Below, one piece after another: positions 25,742-34,597 of a DNA stretch of 64,000 nucleotides. The DNA is from Fundidesulfovibrio soli (GTDB lineage Bacteria; Desulfobacterota; Desulfovibrionia; Desulfovibrionales; Desulfovibrionaceae): the NCBI RefSeq assembly GCF_022808695.1, contig NZ_JAKZKW010000007.1, positions 80,849 to 144,848 on the forward strand. The letters run 5' to 3'. The notes beneath the pieces were generated by a model. It worked only from the letters and a program-made list of their open reading frames with translations. It ran no database searches and was not told the origin of the DNA. Every line of letters starts with the position of its first letter. Position 1 is the stretch's first letter. Made by a program: the position numbers and the translations under genes.

Positions 25742-26463
25742 TGCTTTCCGTCACGAATCTGAAGGTCAAATACGGCAACATCGAGGCCCTGCACGGCGTC
25801 TCCTTCACCGTGAACAAGGGCGAGATCGTCACCCTCATCGGGGCCAACGGCGCGGGCAAGACCACCACGCTGCTCTCCATCGCCCGCCTGGGGCCGCCCG
25901 AAGGCCCCAAGGTGATCCATGGCGACATCACCTTCGACGGCGCGAGCCTGCTCAACATGCCCGCGCACCTGGTGGTGGCCAACCTGCACATGGTCCTGGT
26001 GCCCGAAGGCCGCCACATCTTCGGGAACCTCTCGGTCATGGACAACCTGACCCTTGCCACCTACGCCCGCAAGGACAAGGAGAACCTCCCGCGCGACCTG
26101 GACTTCGTGTTCGAGCTGTTCCCCCGCTTGGGCGAGCGCCGCAAGCAGCGCGCCGAGTCGCTCTCCGGCGGCGAGCAGCAGATGCTGGCCGTGAGCCGCG
26201 CGCTCATGAGCGGCGCGGAGTTCATCCTGCTGGACGAGCCCAGCATGGGCCTGGCACCGCTCCTGATGTACGACATGTTCCGTTCGCTGAAGCGGCTCAA
26301 CCAGCAGGGCATGACTATCCTCCTGGTGGAGCAGAACGCCCGCCTGGCCCTGGACTTCGCCCACAGGGGCTACGTGCTGGACACCGGGCGCATCGTGGCC
26401 GAAGGCCCTTGCGACGAGCTGCGCGACAACCCCGAGGTGAAAAAAGCCTACCTGGGCGGGTGA
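25741..26463 (+). CDS. livF: Branched-chain amino acid ABC transporter ATP-binding protein LivF
   Basis: A 240-residue ATPase with Walker A GANGAGKTTTLLS, the LivF-specific LVPEGRHIFGNLSVMDNL, signature LSGGEQQMLAVSRALM, Walker B FILLDEPSMGLAP and EQNARLAL. It forms the heterodimeric ATPase with LivG. The shikimate-kinase-like gene starts 3 bp after its stop. Confidence 0.96.
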   Translation: MLSVTNLKVKYGNIEALHGVSFTVNKGEIVTLIGANGAGKTTTLLSIARLGPPEGPKVIHGDITFDGASLLNMPAHLVVANLHMVLVPEGRHIFGNLSVMDNLTLATYARKDKENLPRDLDFVFELFPRLGERRKQRAESLSGGEQQMLAVSRALMSGAEFILLDEPSMGLAPLLMYDMFRSLKRLNQQGMTILLVEQNARLALDFAHRGYVLDTGRIVAEGPCDELRDNPEVKKAYLGG

Positions 26464-26466
26464 GCC

Positions 26467-27015
26467 ATGGCGGAATTCGCCCCCATCGGGCGCGTTACCG
26501 ACGAGCAGTGCGTGAGCCTGATCGGCATCGCCGGGGCCGGCAAGTCCACCCTGGGCGAGGCCCTGGCCGCACGCCTTGACTGGGCCCACCTGGACACCGA
26601 CCGGCTCATCGAGTCCACCTGGGGCCAGCCCCTGCAGACCATTCTGGACGAGCGCGGCCTCCCCGGCTTCATGGCCGTCGAGGAGGCCGTGGTCTCCACG
26701 CTGGGGGTCAAGCGCACGGTGGTCTCCACGGGCGGCAGCGTGGTCTACAGCAAGGCCGCCATGGCCCGGCTCAGGTCGCTTGGCCCCGTGATCCACCTGC
26801 GCATCGAGCTGGACACCTTCCTCGACCGCGTGCGCGACGCCTCGGGCCGGGCCTTCGTACGCCCGGCCGGCCTCTCCCTGGCGGACGTCTACACCGAGCG
26901 CGAGCCGCTGTATCTGGCGGCCTGCGATTTCCACGTCTGCACCGACGCCCTGGACGTGAACGCCTGCGTGGAGCAGTGCGTCGAGAAGCTGGCCGCCCTG
27001 CTGACCCGCGATTGA
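26467..27015 (+). CDS. Shikimate-kinase-like P-loop kinase with altered substrate site
   Basis: A 182-residue protein of shikimate kinase fold and length. Walker A GIAGAGKST (residues 20-28), LDTDRLIE (42-49) and the lid with EREPLY (144-149) are in place. Two shikimate-binding features differ: the FRxxE segment reads FMAVE, with Met69 in the place of the carboxylate-binding Arg, and the TGGG loop reads TGGS. The gene is 3 bp from livF, in the liv operon. It may phosphorylate another substrate. I recall shikimate-kinase-related homoserine kinases being proposed in sulfate reducers but cannot verify this here. An aroK role is possible but less likely. Confidence 0.72.
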   Translation: MAEFAPIGRVTDEQCVSLIGIAGAGKSTLGEALAARLDWAHLDTDRLIESTWGQPLQTILDERGLPGFMAVEEAVVSTLGVKRTVVSTGGSVVYSKAAMARLRSLGPVIHLRIELDTFLDRVRDASGRAFVRPAGLSLADVYTEREPLYLAACDFHVCTDALDVNACVEQCVEKLAALLTRD

Positions 27016-27194
27016 GCGCGGCGCTGGGCCGAGCGGGCCGAGCGGGGTCGGGCCGAACCGTCCGCAATTGTCCTACGCGGCCTTACCGGCCGCCGCGGAT
27101 CGCAAATCCCCTTCCATTCCGGGCGTCATGCCTGTATCTTCCGCCCGCAAACATCCCATTCGGCGAAACAACCCGTCGCAAGGTTTTGAAACTT

Positions 27195-27776
27195 ATGAAA
27201 TTCACAAGCAAGCGCGTGCTGCTCAAGCGCCTCGCCGCGCTCTACGACAACATGGCAAAGGCCTACGCAGCCTCCTCCCCGGAGGGCTTCACCTGCGAGG
27301 GCTGCACGCAGAACTGCTGCGTGAGCCACTTCCAGCACCACACCTACATCGAGTGGCGCTACCTCTGGGACGGCCTTGAAGCCCTGCCGGAGGAAAAACG
27401 CGCCCTCTACATCGAGCGCGCCCGGGAGAACGTTCTCCAGGCCAGCCAGGCGCTGGCCGCCGGGGAGGTCCCGCGCGTGATGTGCCCCGTGAACGACGAA
27501 GGCCGCTGCGGCATCTACCAGCACCGCCTGATGATCTGCAGGCTCTACGGCGTGCCCAACATGTTCCTCTCCCGCTCCGGGATCAGGCAGTTTCCCGGCT
27601 GCCCGGTGTGCATGGAGGCCATCGGCGACAAGGCCCACGAGCGCATGGACCGCACCCCGCTTTACCGCGAACTGGCCGCGCTGGAGATGGAGTACCTGGG
27701 CAGCCGGCGCAACCAGGTCCCCAAGGTGGACATGACCCTGGCCGAAATGATCGTGTCCGGGCCGCCGAAGCCTTAG
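27195..27776 (+). CDS. YkgJ-type cysteine-cluster protein
   Basis: A 193-residue cytoplasmic protein. The N-terminal half carries FTCEGCTQNCC, and later CPVNDEGRCGIYQHRLMICR and FPGCPVC. This arrangement of CxxCxxxCC plus C-x-I-Y-x-x-R-P-x-x-C-R matches the zinc/iron-chelating YkgJ (CxxCxxCC) family. The Pro of the usual R-P-x-x-C-R is replaced by Leu-Met. ATG 27195 is preceded by a weak AAGG; TTG 27186 is an alternative start. Function in the family is unknown. Confidence 0.75.
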   Translation: MKFTSKRVLLKRLAALYDNMAKAYAASSPEGFTCEGCTQNCCVSHFQHHTYIEWRYLWDGLEALPEEKRALYIERARENVLQASQALAAGEVPRVMCPVNDEGRCGIYQHRLMICRLYGVPNMFLSRSGIRQFPGCPVCMEAIGDKAHERMDRTPLYRELAALEMEYLGSRRNQVPKVDMTLAEMIVSGPPKP

Positions 27777-27832
27777 AGCATTCCGGCCTTTCCGTAATTG
27801 ACCAAACCGGGCCTGAACCATACTCTCGAGCC

Positions 27833-28879
27833 ATGCATCAGCGCACAGACTTCATTGCATTTACGGCCAGACTCTTGTGCCTGGCCCTGGCCCTCTTGCT
27901 CCTCGCCGCCTGGCACCCTTCAGAGGGCTTCGCGGCCTCGAAATCAAAGCACAAACAGGCCGAAGCCGCCCATGAGACCAAGAGTGCGTCGCGCACGAAG
28001 GCCAAATCCGGCGGCAAGCAGGGCAAGCGCTCCAAGTCTTCACGGAAAGCGTCCGCGGCCCCCGTCCCGCAGGGCTTCCACCTGAACGTCAAGGCCGCCT
28101 ACCTCATGAACATGAGCAATGGGAAGGTCTACTACACCCAGAACCCAGACGAGCGCATCCCGCCCGCCTCCATCACCAAGGTCCTCACGCTCTACCTGAT
28201 CCGCGAGGCCCTGGCCCAGGGGCGCATCAAGGAGAGCACCCCCATACCGGTCTCCGCCCTGGCCATCCGCACGGGCGGATCCACCATGTCGCTCTACAAA
28301 GGGGAGAAGGTGCCCCTCTCCGAGATCATCCGGGGCATCAGCGTGGTCTCGGCCAACAACGCCTGCGTTGCCGTGGCCGAATACATGGGCAAGGGCGACT
28401 CCCGGAAGTTCGTGGCCCAGATGAACGCCACGGCCAGAAACCTGGGCATGGGCCGCAGCGTGTTCAAGAACCCCAACGGCCTTCCGGCCACGGGCCAGTT
28501 CTCCACGGCGCGAGACATCGCCTCGCTCTCGGCAGCCTACCTGCGCCGCTTCCCGGAATCCTTGAGCATACACTCCATGACCGCCCACACCTACCACGGC
28601 CAGACGCACCACAACGCCAACGCCCTGCTCAGCAGCTACGATGGGGCGGACGGCCTGAAGACGGGCTTCGTCTGCGCCTCCGGCTACAACATCACCGCCA
28701 CGGCCAAGCGCGGCAACACGCGCCTGATCGCCGTTGTGCTCGGCGCGCGCAACCCCATCGCCCGCCAGGTGGAGACCACCCGCCTGCTGGACTACGGCTT
28801 CGAAAAGGCCGCCACCGACACCGCAACCGCGCCCACTCCGGCACCCAAGAAGCAGAAGGGCAAGCACAGGAACTCCTAG
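27833..28879 (+). CDS. D-alanyl-D-alanine carboxypeptidase (peptidase S11)
   Basis: A 348-residue protein. A signal peptide (about residues 12-35) is followed by a Lys/Ala/Ser-rich linker to residue 78 and the penicillin-binding catalytic domain. The three active-site motifs are S113-I-T-K116, S173-A-N175 and K276-T-G278 (LKTGFVCASGYN). It trims the terminal D-Ala from peptidoglycan pentapeptides in the periplasm. It lacks the long C-terminal beta domain and ends in a Lys-rich tail. The linker is unusually basic and may hold it to the wall or membrane. Confidence 0.92.
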   Translation: MHQRTDFIAFTARLLCLALALLLLAAWHPSEGFAASKSKHKQAEAAHETKSASRTKAKSGGKQGKRSKSSRKASAAPVPQGFHLNVKAAYLMNMSNGKVYYTQNPDERIPPASITKVLTLYLIREALAQGRIKESTPIPVSALAIRTGGSTMSLYKGEKVPLSEIIRGISVVSANNACVAVAEYMGKGDSRKFVAQMNATARNLGMGRSVFKNPNGLPATGQFSTARDIASLSAAYLRRFPESLSIHSMTAHTYHGQTHHNANALLSSYDGADGLKTGFVCASGYNITATAKRGNTRLIAVVLGARNPIARQVETTRLLDYGFEKAATDTATAPTPAPKKQKGKHRNS

Positions 28880-28925
28880 GGTCTGCGCCCGCCAGGGCCT
28901 CATCCCGGCTATCCCGCCGTTCAAC

Positions 28926-28951
28926 GCGCCCCCCAGGGGGCGCTTTTATTT
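28926..28951 (+). terminator. Rho-independent terminator after the carboxypeptidase gene
   Basis: Perfect 8-bp stem GCGCCCCC/GGGGGCGC (28926-28933 with 28936-28943), then TTTTATTT. Confidence 0.88.
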
Positions 28952-29288
28952 GCGCCCGGCTGATGGACCTTGCGGCCTGACATCGCCCGGGAGCGCCTGG
29001 TCCGGCCCGGCGCACGCCGCACCCTCCCCGCACGTTCCCGCCGTCTTTTGGGGCCGCCTACTCGCGCCAGGGCGCGAATCCCTCCTGTATTTCAGAACTC
29101 CAGCGACGACAGCAGCGAACATTACTTTTTCAATACAATTCTCCATCTTGATTGACATCATGGCTTCACGTGCTAAATAGGACTTGATTATTTGGACGTT
29201 TCACCAGCCACACGCGCATTTTTCTCGCGCATATTCAATTCAGCACACCTCACTACAATAAAGCTGACTACGAATCAGGAGATTCTCC
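28952..29288 (+). promoter_or_regulatory. AT-rich leader and promoter of the AAA+ ATPase gene
   Basis: The second half of this 337-bp stretch (29090-29288) is much AT-richer than its surroundings. A good sigma-70 promoter is TTGACA (29152-29157) and TAAATA (29174-29179) with 16-bp spacing. The untranslated leader is about 100 nt long, and the ribosome binding site GGAG is at 29279-29282. No gene is seen here. Confidence 0.6.
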
Positions 29289-30368
29289 ATGGATAATTTT
29301 GACAACAGTTCTGTCACTGTAGACGATTACAGCAGCATAATCTTCACGGCGAGCGGCTTGAAACTCGATGACGAGATGGCCGCAGAGTTGTGGCAGAAAG
29401 TGATGGACCACAAGTGGATACTCTCGGAAAAGCTCGGCAGGGATGTCGGCTTCCGGGCCGCCTGCGTGGATCTGCTCGACTCCTTCGAGTTGGATAAGCT
29501 GTCCGCATCGGACAACCAGGCGGACCTGCTCGAGGGGCTGGGCGCGCAGTTCATCGGCAAGGAGGCATGGGAGACCATATCCGACACCCAGCCCCCCAAG
29601 CAGCTCATCCGCAAGAGGATCGTCCTGCCGCTGCGGGAGCTTGAGCTCTCCCACAAGCACGGCGTCATCCCGCCGAAGACCCTCATCTTCTTCGGCCCTC
29701 CCGGCACGGGCAAGACGCATTTCGTGAAGGCCATGGCCGGGACCCTCGCCTGGTGGTACATCGAGATATCCCCCAGCCAGCTCATGGCCGACGGGATGGA
29801 TAAAATCGGCATGAACCTCCGCAGGCTCATGGAGAAGGTCAGGAAGCTGGACGAGGCCGTGATCTTCATCGACGAATTCGAGGAGATCGCCGCCAGCCGT
29901 GACGACGCCAGCCGGGTCGACCGCTCCATCACCAACGAGCTCCTCAAGCAGGTGCCCCTGCTCAAGCAGCAGGGCAAGAGGATCCTGCTGGTGTGCGCCA
30001 CCAACTACATCAGGCAGCTGGACCAGGCGCTGCTGCGCCCGGGCCGCTTCGACTGCATCATCCCCGTGGGGACCCTGGACGACGAGGGCAGGAGAACCAT
30101 CCTGCAGCATTACAACAGCCGCATCCACGCCAAGGAAATCAACATGGACCTGATCGTCGGCATGACCCAGAATTTCACTCCGGCCGACATCGAGCTGCTC
30201 TACCAGATCATCGCCCAGCGGGCCTTCGAGCAGGAGTACGAGTCCCGCAAGGACAACGCGGTCACCACCGAGCTCATCGTGAGCGAAATCACCAGGTTCC
30301 GGCCGTCGCTCACCCACGAGGCCATCGAAGAGTTCAAGCAGGATGTGATCAAGTACTCGCGGGTCTGA
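29289..30368 (+). CDS. Stand-alone AAA+ ATPase (CDC48/FtsH-like module)
   Basis: A 359-residue soluble protein. About 115 residues of novel N-terminal domain (with GFRAACVDLLDSFELDK) precede one AAA domain. The AAA domain has Walker A GPPGTGKT (136-143), Walker B VIFIDEF (191-197), sensor-1 CATN (236-239) and arginine fingers RPGR (250-253). The C-terminal helical part has FTPADIELLYQII. No protease, zinc or membrane segment is present. Such single-ring ATPases usually remodel protein complexes. The partner is not encoded next to it: the gene is flanked by its own promoter and terminator. Confidence 0.85.
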   Translation: MDNFDNSSVTVDDYSSIIFTASGLKLDDEMAAELWQKVMDHKWILSEKLGRDVGFRAACVDLLDSFELDKLSASDNQADLLEGLGAQFIGKEAWETISDTQPPKQLIRKRIVLPLRELELSHKHGVIPPKTLIFFGPPGTGKTHFVKAMAGTLAWWYIEISPSQLMADGMDKIGMNLRRLMEKVRKLDEAVIFIDEFEEIAASRDDASRVDRSITNELLKQVPLLKQQGKRILLVCATNYIRQLDQALLRPGRFDCIIPVGTLDDEGRRTILQHYNSRIHAKEINMDLIVGMTQNFTPADIELLYQIIAQRAFEQEYESRKDNAVTTELIVSEITRFRPSLTHEAIEEFKQDVIKYSRV

Positions 30369-30465
30369 TCCGCCCCGACCGCCGGAGGGATCGAATCCCC
30401 GTCCCGGTTCCCGCCGGTTGACGCTCAGGCCAGACTTCCCTCGCGGGCCAGCCCGGCCAAAGTGC

Positions 30466-30494
30466 GCGCCCCCATTTCGGGGGCGCTTCTTTTT
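30466..30494 (+). terminator. Rho-independent terminator after the AAA+ gene
   Basis: Stem GCGCCCCC/GGGGGCGC (30466-30473 with 30479-30486), then TTCTTTTT. The stem is the same as that at 28926-28943, so both flanks of the AAA+ gene carry an identical 8-bp hairpin arm. Confidence 0.85.
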
Positions 30495-30983
30495 CCGGAT
30501 TCCAGGTGATGGCGCTTCGAGACGCCTGTCCCTCGTGACGCTCTTCCGCCCATACTCAGGCCCGCGTTGGCGCGGACATTCCTGCACGGCTCCGCGCCAG
30601 GCTGCGTGAGGAAATCACGGCGCTTCGTTCGCGTCACTAAAGCCTCTTCCCTGTTGCCTGTCCCTCCCTCAGGCAGCCGGCTCGGAGCTCGGCCCGGCGA
30701 AGCTGCGCCCCGTTCCGCTCTGCGGAACGCTAACCATTCACGAATACGGTGGAAATTTTTTCGCGACATCTCCGCGCGCAACTCTTCGCAATGGCGAATA
30801 ATCCTGTGAGCGGAACGGAAAAACCGTTTAACGGTGTGTTTTGTTCGTTGACATTACCATCTCCTCCGGTCATCAATCACCTCGTTCGGTTCGACAAACA
30901 TGTCATTTTCCCCGGCCGGGGCATCCCCGCCGAAGCGTGTCGGGCAACTTTCAGGCAGGAACCCACAACAAGGACTCACTCCC
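30495..30983 (+). promoter_or_regulatory. Gene-free region upstream of ald
   Basis: No convincing gene in about 490 bp. TTGACA occurs at 30848-30853 with only a weak -10 at the expected spacing. Small inverted repeats are AACGG/CCGTT (30814-30828) and GTTCCGC/GCGGAAC near 30713-30729. The ald ribosome binding site AAGGA is at 30970-30974. Confidence 0.4.
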
Positions 30984-32087
30984 ATGATCATCGGCATCCC
31001 CAAGGAAATCAAACCGCAGGAAAACCGCGTGGCCATGACGCCTGGCGGAGTTGCCTCCCTGGTGCGCGCCGGGCACACCGTGCTGGTCGAGGAAGGCGCC
31101 GGCATCGGCAGCGGCCTGACCAACGAGGAATACGTCAAGGCCGGGGCCAGCCTGGTCTCCGCCGAGAAGGCCTGGGGCGCCCAGATGGTCGTCAAGGTCA
31201 AGGAGCCCATCCCCAGCGAGTACGGCTTCCTGCGCTCCGACCTGCTGCTGTTCACCTACCTGCACCTGGCCGCCGCCGAGGGCCTGACCCGCGCCCTGCT
31301 CGACTCCAAGTGCACCGGCATCGCCTACGAAACCGTGCAACTGCCCGACGGCAGCCTGCCCCTGCTGACCCCCATGTCCGAGGTGGCGGGCCGCATGGCC
31401 CCCCAGGTCGGCGCCCACTGCCTTGAGAAGTACCAGGGCGGCCGCGGCATCCTGCTGGGCGGCGTGCCCGGCGTGGCCCCCGGCAACGTCGTGGTGCTGG
31501 GCGGCGGCGTGGTCGGCACCAACGCCGCCAAGATCGCCCTGGGCTTCGGCGCCAAGGTGACCATGATGGACGTGTCCCACAAGCGCCTGCAGTACCTGGA
31601 CGACGTGTTCGGCGGCCGCCTGACCACCATCACCTCCACCGAGCCCAACATCTGGGAAGCCGTGGCCCAGGCCGACCTGGTGGTGGGCGCGGTGCTCATC
31701 GTGGGCGCCAAGGCCCCGCACCTGGTCACCCGCGAGATGCTCAAGGTGATGAAGGAAGGCTCCGTGATCGTGGACGTCTCCGTTGACCAGGGCGGCTGCG
31801 TGGAGACCATCAAGGCCACCACCCACTCCGACCCCACCTACGTCGTCGACGGCGTGGTGCACTACGGCGTGGCCAACATGCCCGGCGCCGTGCCCCGCAC
31901 CTCCACCTTCGCCCTGACCAACCAGACCCTGCCCTACGCCATGAAGCTGGCCAACAAGGGCCTGGACGCCCTGCGCGAAGATTCCAGCCTGCTGCCCGGC
32001 CTGAACACCCACAAGGGCCTGCTGACCTACAAGGCCGTGGGCGAAGCCTTCGACATCGCCTCCGTGCCCCCTTCGGAAGCCCTGTAG
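30984..32087 (+). CDS. ald: Alanine dehydrogenase
   Basis: A 367-residue protein of normal length. [37 protein letters not shown], the NAD-binding [14 protein letters not shown] and [14 protein letters not shown] are all family signatures. It converts L-alanine and NAD to pyruvate, ammonium and NADH. In sulfate reducers this feeds alanine into pyruvate metabolism. It is monocistronic, with a terminator directly after the stop. Confidence 0.97.
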   Translation: MIIGIPKEIKPQENRVAMTPGGVASLVRAGHTVLVEEGAGIGSGLTNEEYVKAGASLVSAEKAWGAQMVVKVKEPIPSEYGFLRSDLLLFTYLHLAAAEGLTRALLDSKCTGIAYETVQLPDGSLPLLTPMSEVAGRMAPQVGAHCLEKYQGGRGILLGGVPGVAPGNVVVLGGGVVGTNAAKIALGFGAKVTMMDVSHKRLQYLDDVFGGRLTTITSTEPNIWEAVAQADLVVGAVLIVGAKAPHLVTREMLKVMKEGSVIVDVSVDQGGCVETIKATTHSDPTYVVDGVVHYGVANMPGAVPRTSTFALTNQTLPYAMKLANKGLDALREDSSLLPGLNTHKGLLTYKAVGEAFDIASVPPSEAL

Positions 32088-32110
32088 GCCTTCCGGCGAC
32101 ACCGACGACC

Positions 32111-32141
32111 AAAGCCCGGGGCCCAAGCCCCGGGCTTTTTT
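32111..32141 (+). terminator. Rho-independent terminator after ald
   Basis: Stem AAAGCCCGGGGC/GCCCCGGGCTTT (32111-32138) continuing into a T run to 32141. Confidence 0.92.
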
Positions 32142-32262
32142 GCTGCCGAACCGGATTTGCCATTGGATGGGCGAGAGCCAGCCTCTGAGCCGTCTCTATT
32201 CTTTTCTCGGACCTCAACTGAAAACACTTGCGCCCGCCGGAGGTTTGGCTACCTTGCGCGCC

Positions 32263-32967
32263 ATGGCCGACACCGACAACACAGCATCGCAGCCCAGGCG
32301 CAGCAAGCGCGAGCTGGGCATGTTCCTGGCCTTCAAGCCGGGACAGTCCGTTATGGTGCAGATCCCCACGGATCCCCAGCGCTATTGGGGCCGTATCATC
32401 GGAACGGACCCCTACGACTGTTTCATCCTCAAGCTGCCCATGGTGCCCGGCATCCTGCGCATGGCCACCGCCGGGGCCGTGCTCACCCTGCGCATGGAGT
32501 CGGAGGGGGAGCTCTACGGCTTCAGCTGCGAGGTCATCTCGGCCATCTTCAAGCCCTCCCCTTTGCTGGTGCTCTCCTACCCCACCTCCACGGAACGGCT
32601 TCAGCTGCGCAGCCACAAACGCGTGCGCTGCCTGATCCCGGGCGTCCTGGCCAACGACTACTTCAATTCCCAAGCCTTCATGGTGGATGTGAGCCGCGGA
32701 GGCTGCAGGCTGCTGCTGGACATGTTCCAGAAACAGAGGATCGTGAACCTCATGTCAGGCGACAAGGCTGACCTGAACGTTTCGCTGGATTCGCTCACCC
32801 CCCTTCGCCTGAGCACCGAGGTGGTCAACATCCAGGACCAGGGCCAGGGCCGCTTCGTGAGCGCCCGCTTCAACGACGAGGACGCGGACACCCAGAGCGC
32901 CCTGGCCGAGTTCATGACCCGCCTGGAGGCAATCGAGACCCTGTTGGACGGCAACAGCAAGAACTGA
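32263..32967 (+). CDS. PilZ-domain protein (YcgR-like, c-di-GMP effector)
   Basis: A 234-residue protein. The N-terminal PilZN/YcgR-like beta domain (about 20-105) precedes the PilZ domain. The c-di-GMP-binding motifs are RxxxR at R116-R120 (RSHKR) and D142-x-S144-x-x-G147 (DVSRGG). ATG 32263 is given; TTG 32254, with GGAGG 10 nt upstream, is an attractive alternative adding three residues. It is immediately followed by a diguanylate cyclase gene, so the two form a c-di-GMP make-and-sense pair, possibly acting on motility. Confidence 0.85.
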   Translation: MADTDNTASQPRRSKRELGMFLAFKPGQSVMVQIPTDPQRYWGRIIGTDPYDCFILKLPMVPGILRMATAGAVLTLRMESEGELYGFSCEVISAIFKPSPLLVLSYPTSTERLQLRSHKRVRCLIPGVLANDYFNSQAFMVDVSRGGCRLLLDMFQKQRIVNLMSGDKADLNVSLDSLTPLRLSTEVVNIQDQGQGRFVSARFNDEDADTQSALAEFMTRLEAIETLLDGNSKN

Positions 32968-33025
32968 AGCCCCAGAACCGCCGCCATTGAGACGGAGGCA
33001 CTCGGCACCCTTATTGGATCACGCA

Positions 33026-34216
33026 ATGATATCGCACCTGGCAATTGGATCGTACGTCTTTTGTCTGCTGCTCGTCATTTTCCAGTATGGCAAGCCTCCC
33101 GCGCAGACCATTCCGTATCTGGTCACGGCGAAGTTCCTGCAGGGCACCGGATCGCTGCTGCTTGGCGAATTGGGCCCCGGCCCCGATTACGTCACCGTGA
33201 TGGCAGCCAACAGCCTCCTGCTCGTGGGCTGCGCCTACGAGGCCTGGGCCGTGCTGCACATCGTCGGCTACGAGGCTCCCCGCCGCTTGCGCCTGCCCGT
33301 CATGGCGGGCATTTTCGCCGCCTGCGCCGCCACCTGGTTCCTGACGCCGCCAGTCAGGACCGCCTCCGTGTTCCTGCTGCACGCCGTCCTGTACGCCATT
33401 CCAGCGGCCGCCCTGCTTCGTCCTGGGCGAGCCGGCTCCGGGCTGCGCCGCACACTGGGCGCGGGATTCGCCCTGCTGGCGGCCCTTTTCCTCCGGCTGA
33501 CGGCGCTTGCCGCCATGCCTGACGAACAAGGCAATCCCACTTTTCAAACCTTCATGGGCATGTTTGTGGAACCCGCGGTCTACTGCATGATGCTGGCCAG
33601 CGGGTTCAGCCTGGTGCTGCTCTCTCGCGAGAGGGGCGACCGCGAGCTCATGCTCGCCCAGCTGCGCCTTCAGGAATCCAACCTCAAACTCGCGGCCTTG
33701 AACAAGACCGACTGGCTCACAGGCATCGCCAACAGGGGCTACTTCGAGGAGACCCTGGTCAAGGAATATGCGCGCCATATCCGCTCCGGGGCGCCTCTCT
33801 CCCTGCTCATCCTGGACATCGACCACTTCAAGGAATTCAACGACCGATACGGCCATCCCAAGGGGGACGAGTGTCTGCGCCGCATCGGCGAGGTCCTCAC
33901 GGCCTGCGCCTCCCGCGCGGGGGACCTCGCCGCGCGCTACGGCGGGGAGGAGTTCGCCTGCATCCTGCCGGCCACAGGAGCGCAGGGAGCCCGCGCCATC
34001 GCCGAGGAGATCCTGCAGGCCATCAGGGACCTGGCCATCCCCCACGGCATGTCCCTCAGCGCCGACCGCGTCACCGCCAGCATCGGGCTGGCCACCGCCG
34101 TCTGCACGAAGGACGGCTCCCCGCGCGAACTCGTGGCCCTGGCCGACAGCCAGCTCTACAAGGCCAAGTCAAGCGGCAGGGACCACGTTGAGTCAGCCGA
34201 GGCCGGCACGGCCTGA
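33026..34216 (+). CDS. Membrane-bound diguanylate cyclase (GGDEF)
   Basis: A 396-residue protein with six or seven N-terminal membrane segments (residues 5-200, MASE-like sensor) followed by a GGDEF domain. The active site is GGEEF (306-310), with LDIDHFKEFND for metal binding. An inhibitory I-site RAGD (297-300) lies five residues upstream, so product feedback is expected. It makes c-di-GMP from two GTP. The start ATG 33026 has a weak ribosome binding site, and coupling to the upstream PilZ gene is likely. Confidence 0.92.
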   Translation: MISHLAIGSYVFCLLLVIFQYGKPPAQTIPYLVTAKFLQGTGSLLLGELGPGPDYVTVMAANSLLLVGCAYEAWAVLHIVGYEAPRRLRLPVMAGIFAACAATWFLTPPVRTASVFLLHAVLYAIPAAALLRPGRAGSGLRRTLGAGFALLAALFLRLTALAAMPDEQGNPTFQTFMGMFVEPAVYCMMLASGFSLVLLSRERGDRELMLAQLRLQESNLKLAALNKTDWLTGIANRGYFEETLVKEYARHIRSGAPLSLLILDIDHFKEFNDRYGHPKGDECLRRIGEVLTACASRAGDLAARYGGEEFACILPATGAQGARAIAEEILQAIRDLAIPHGMSLSADRVTASIGLATAVCTKDGSPRELVALADSQLYKAKSSGRDHVESAEAGTA

Positions 34217-34597
34217 TCCGTCCTGCCGGAGGCGTCCCTCCGGCCCCGTCCCCCCCTTCGTGACCGTTTGGTGTCAGATCGTAAGCAAGCCCGTGGAAGG
34301 TTGTTCTTTCTTCCATCTATGCCTAGCACCCCGGACTATGAGGAAACCAGATTCAGACAGGCACACCGCTGCCAAGTCCACCCGTGCGCTTCCGGCCTTC
34401 TGCGGCCTGGGCCTCGGCGTGGATGCGGCGCTGTTCCGTGCCGCCCGCATCGCTCTCGCGCCCTCCCGGGCGCGGCGGGCAACGGACAAGCCGCCTGCGG
34501 TCTGTGATCCCGTGCGTCCCTGGGGAATCGAGCTTCAGCTGACCCTCAACCGTCAGACCCGTGCAGGCTGATGCAACCTCTTGGCAGGAGGGAGAGT
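34217..34597 (+). other. Region between the diguanylate cyclase and fdhA
   Basis: This 381-bp stretch starts with a small hairpin CCGGAGG/CCTCCGG (34226-34243) without a T run. It then holds a possible 77-residue ORF (34338-34571), listed separately. The fdhA ribosome binding site GGAGGGAG is at 34588-34595. No clear promoter was identified. Confidence 0.4.
34338..34571 (+). CDS. Possible small protein upstream of fdhA (uncertain)
   Basis: A 77-residue ORF rich in Ala and Arg (MRKPDSDRHTAAKST...) whose third codon positions are mostly G/C, as in real neighbouring genes. It has no good ribosome binding site, no family match by eye and no signal peptide. It ends 26 bp before fdhA. It may be a leader peptide, a real small gene, or chance. 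Confidence 0.25.
   Translation: MRKPDSDRHTAAKSTRALPAFCGLGLGVDAALFRAARIALAPSRARRATDKPPAVCDPVRPWGIELQLTLNRQTRAG

Noticed and set aside
30495-30983. Candidate small RNA upstream of ald
   Set aside because: Only short imperfect inverted repeats and no promoter-terminator pair of correct orientation.
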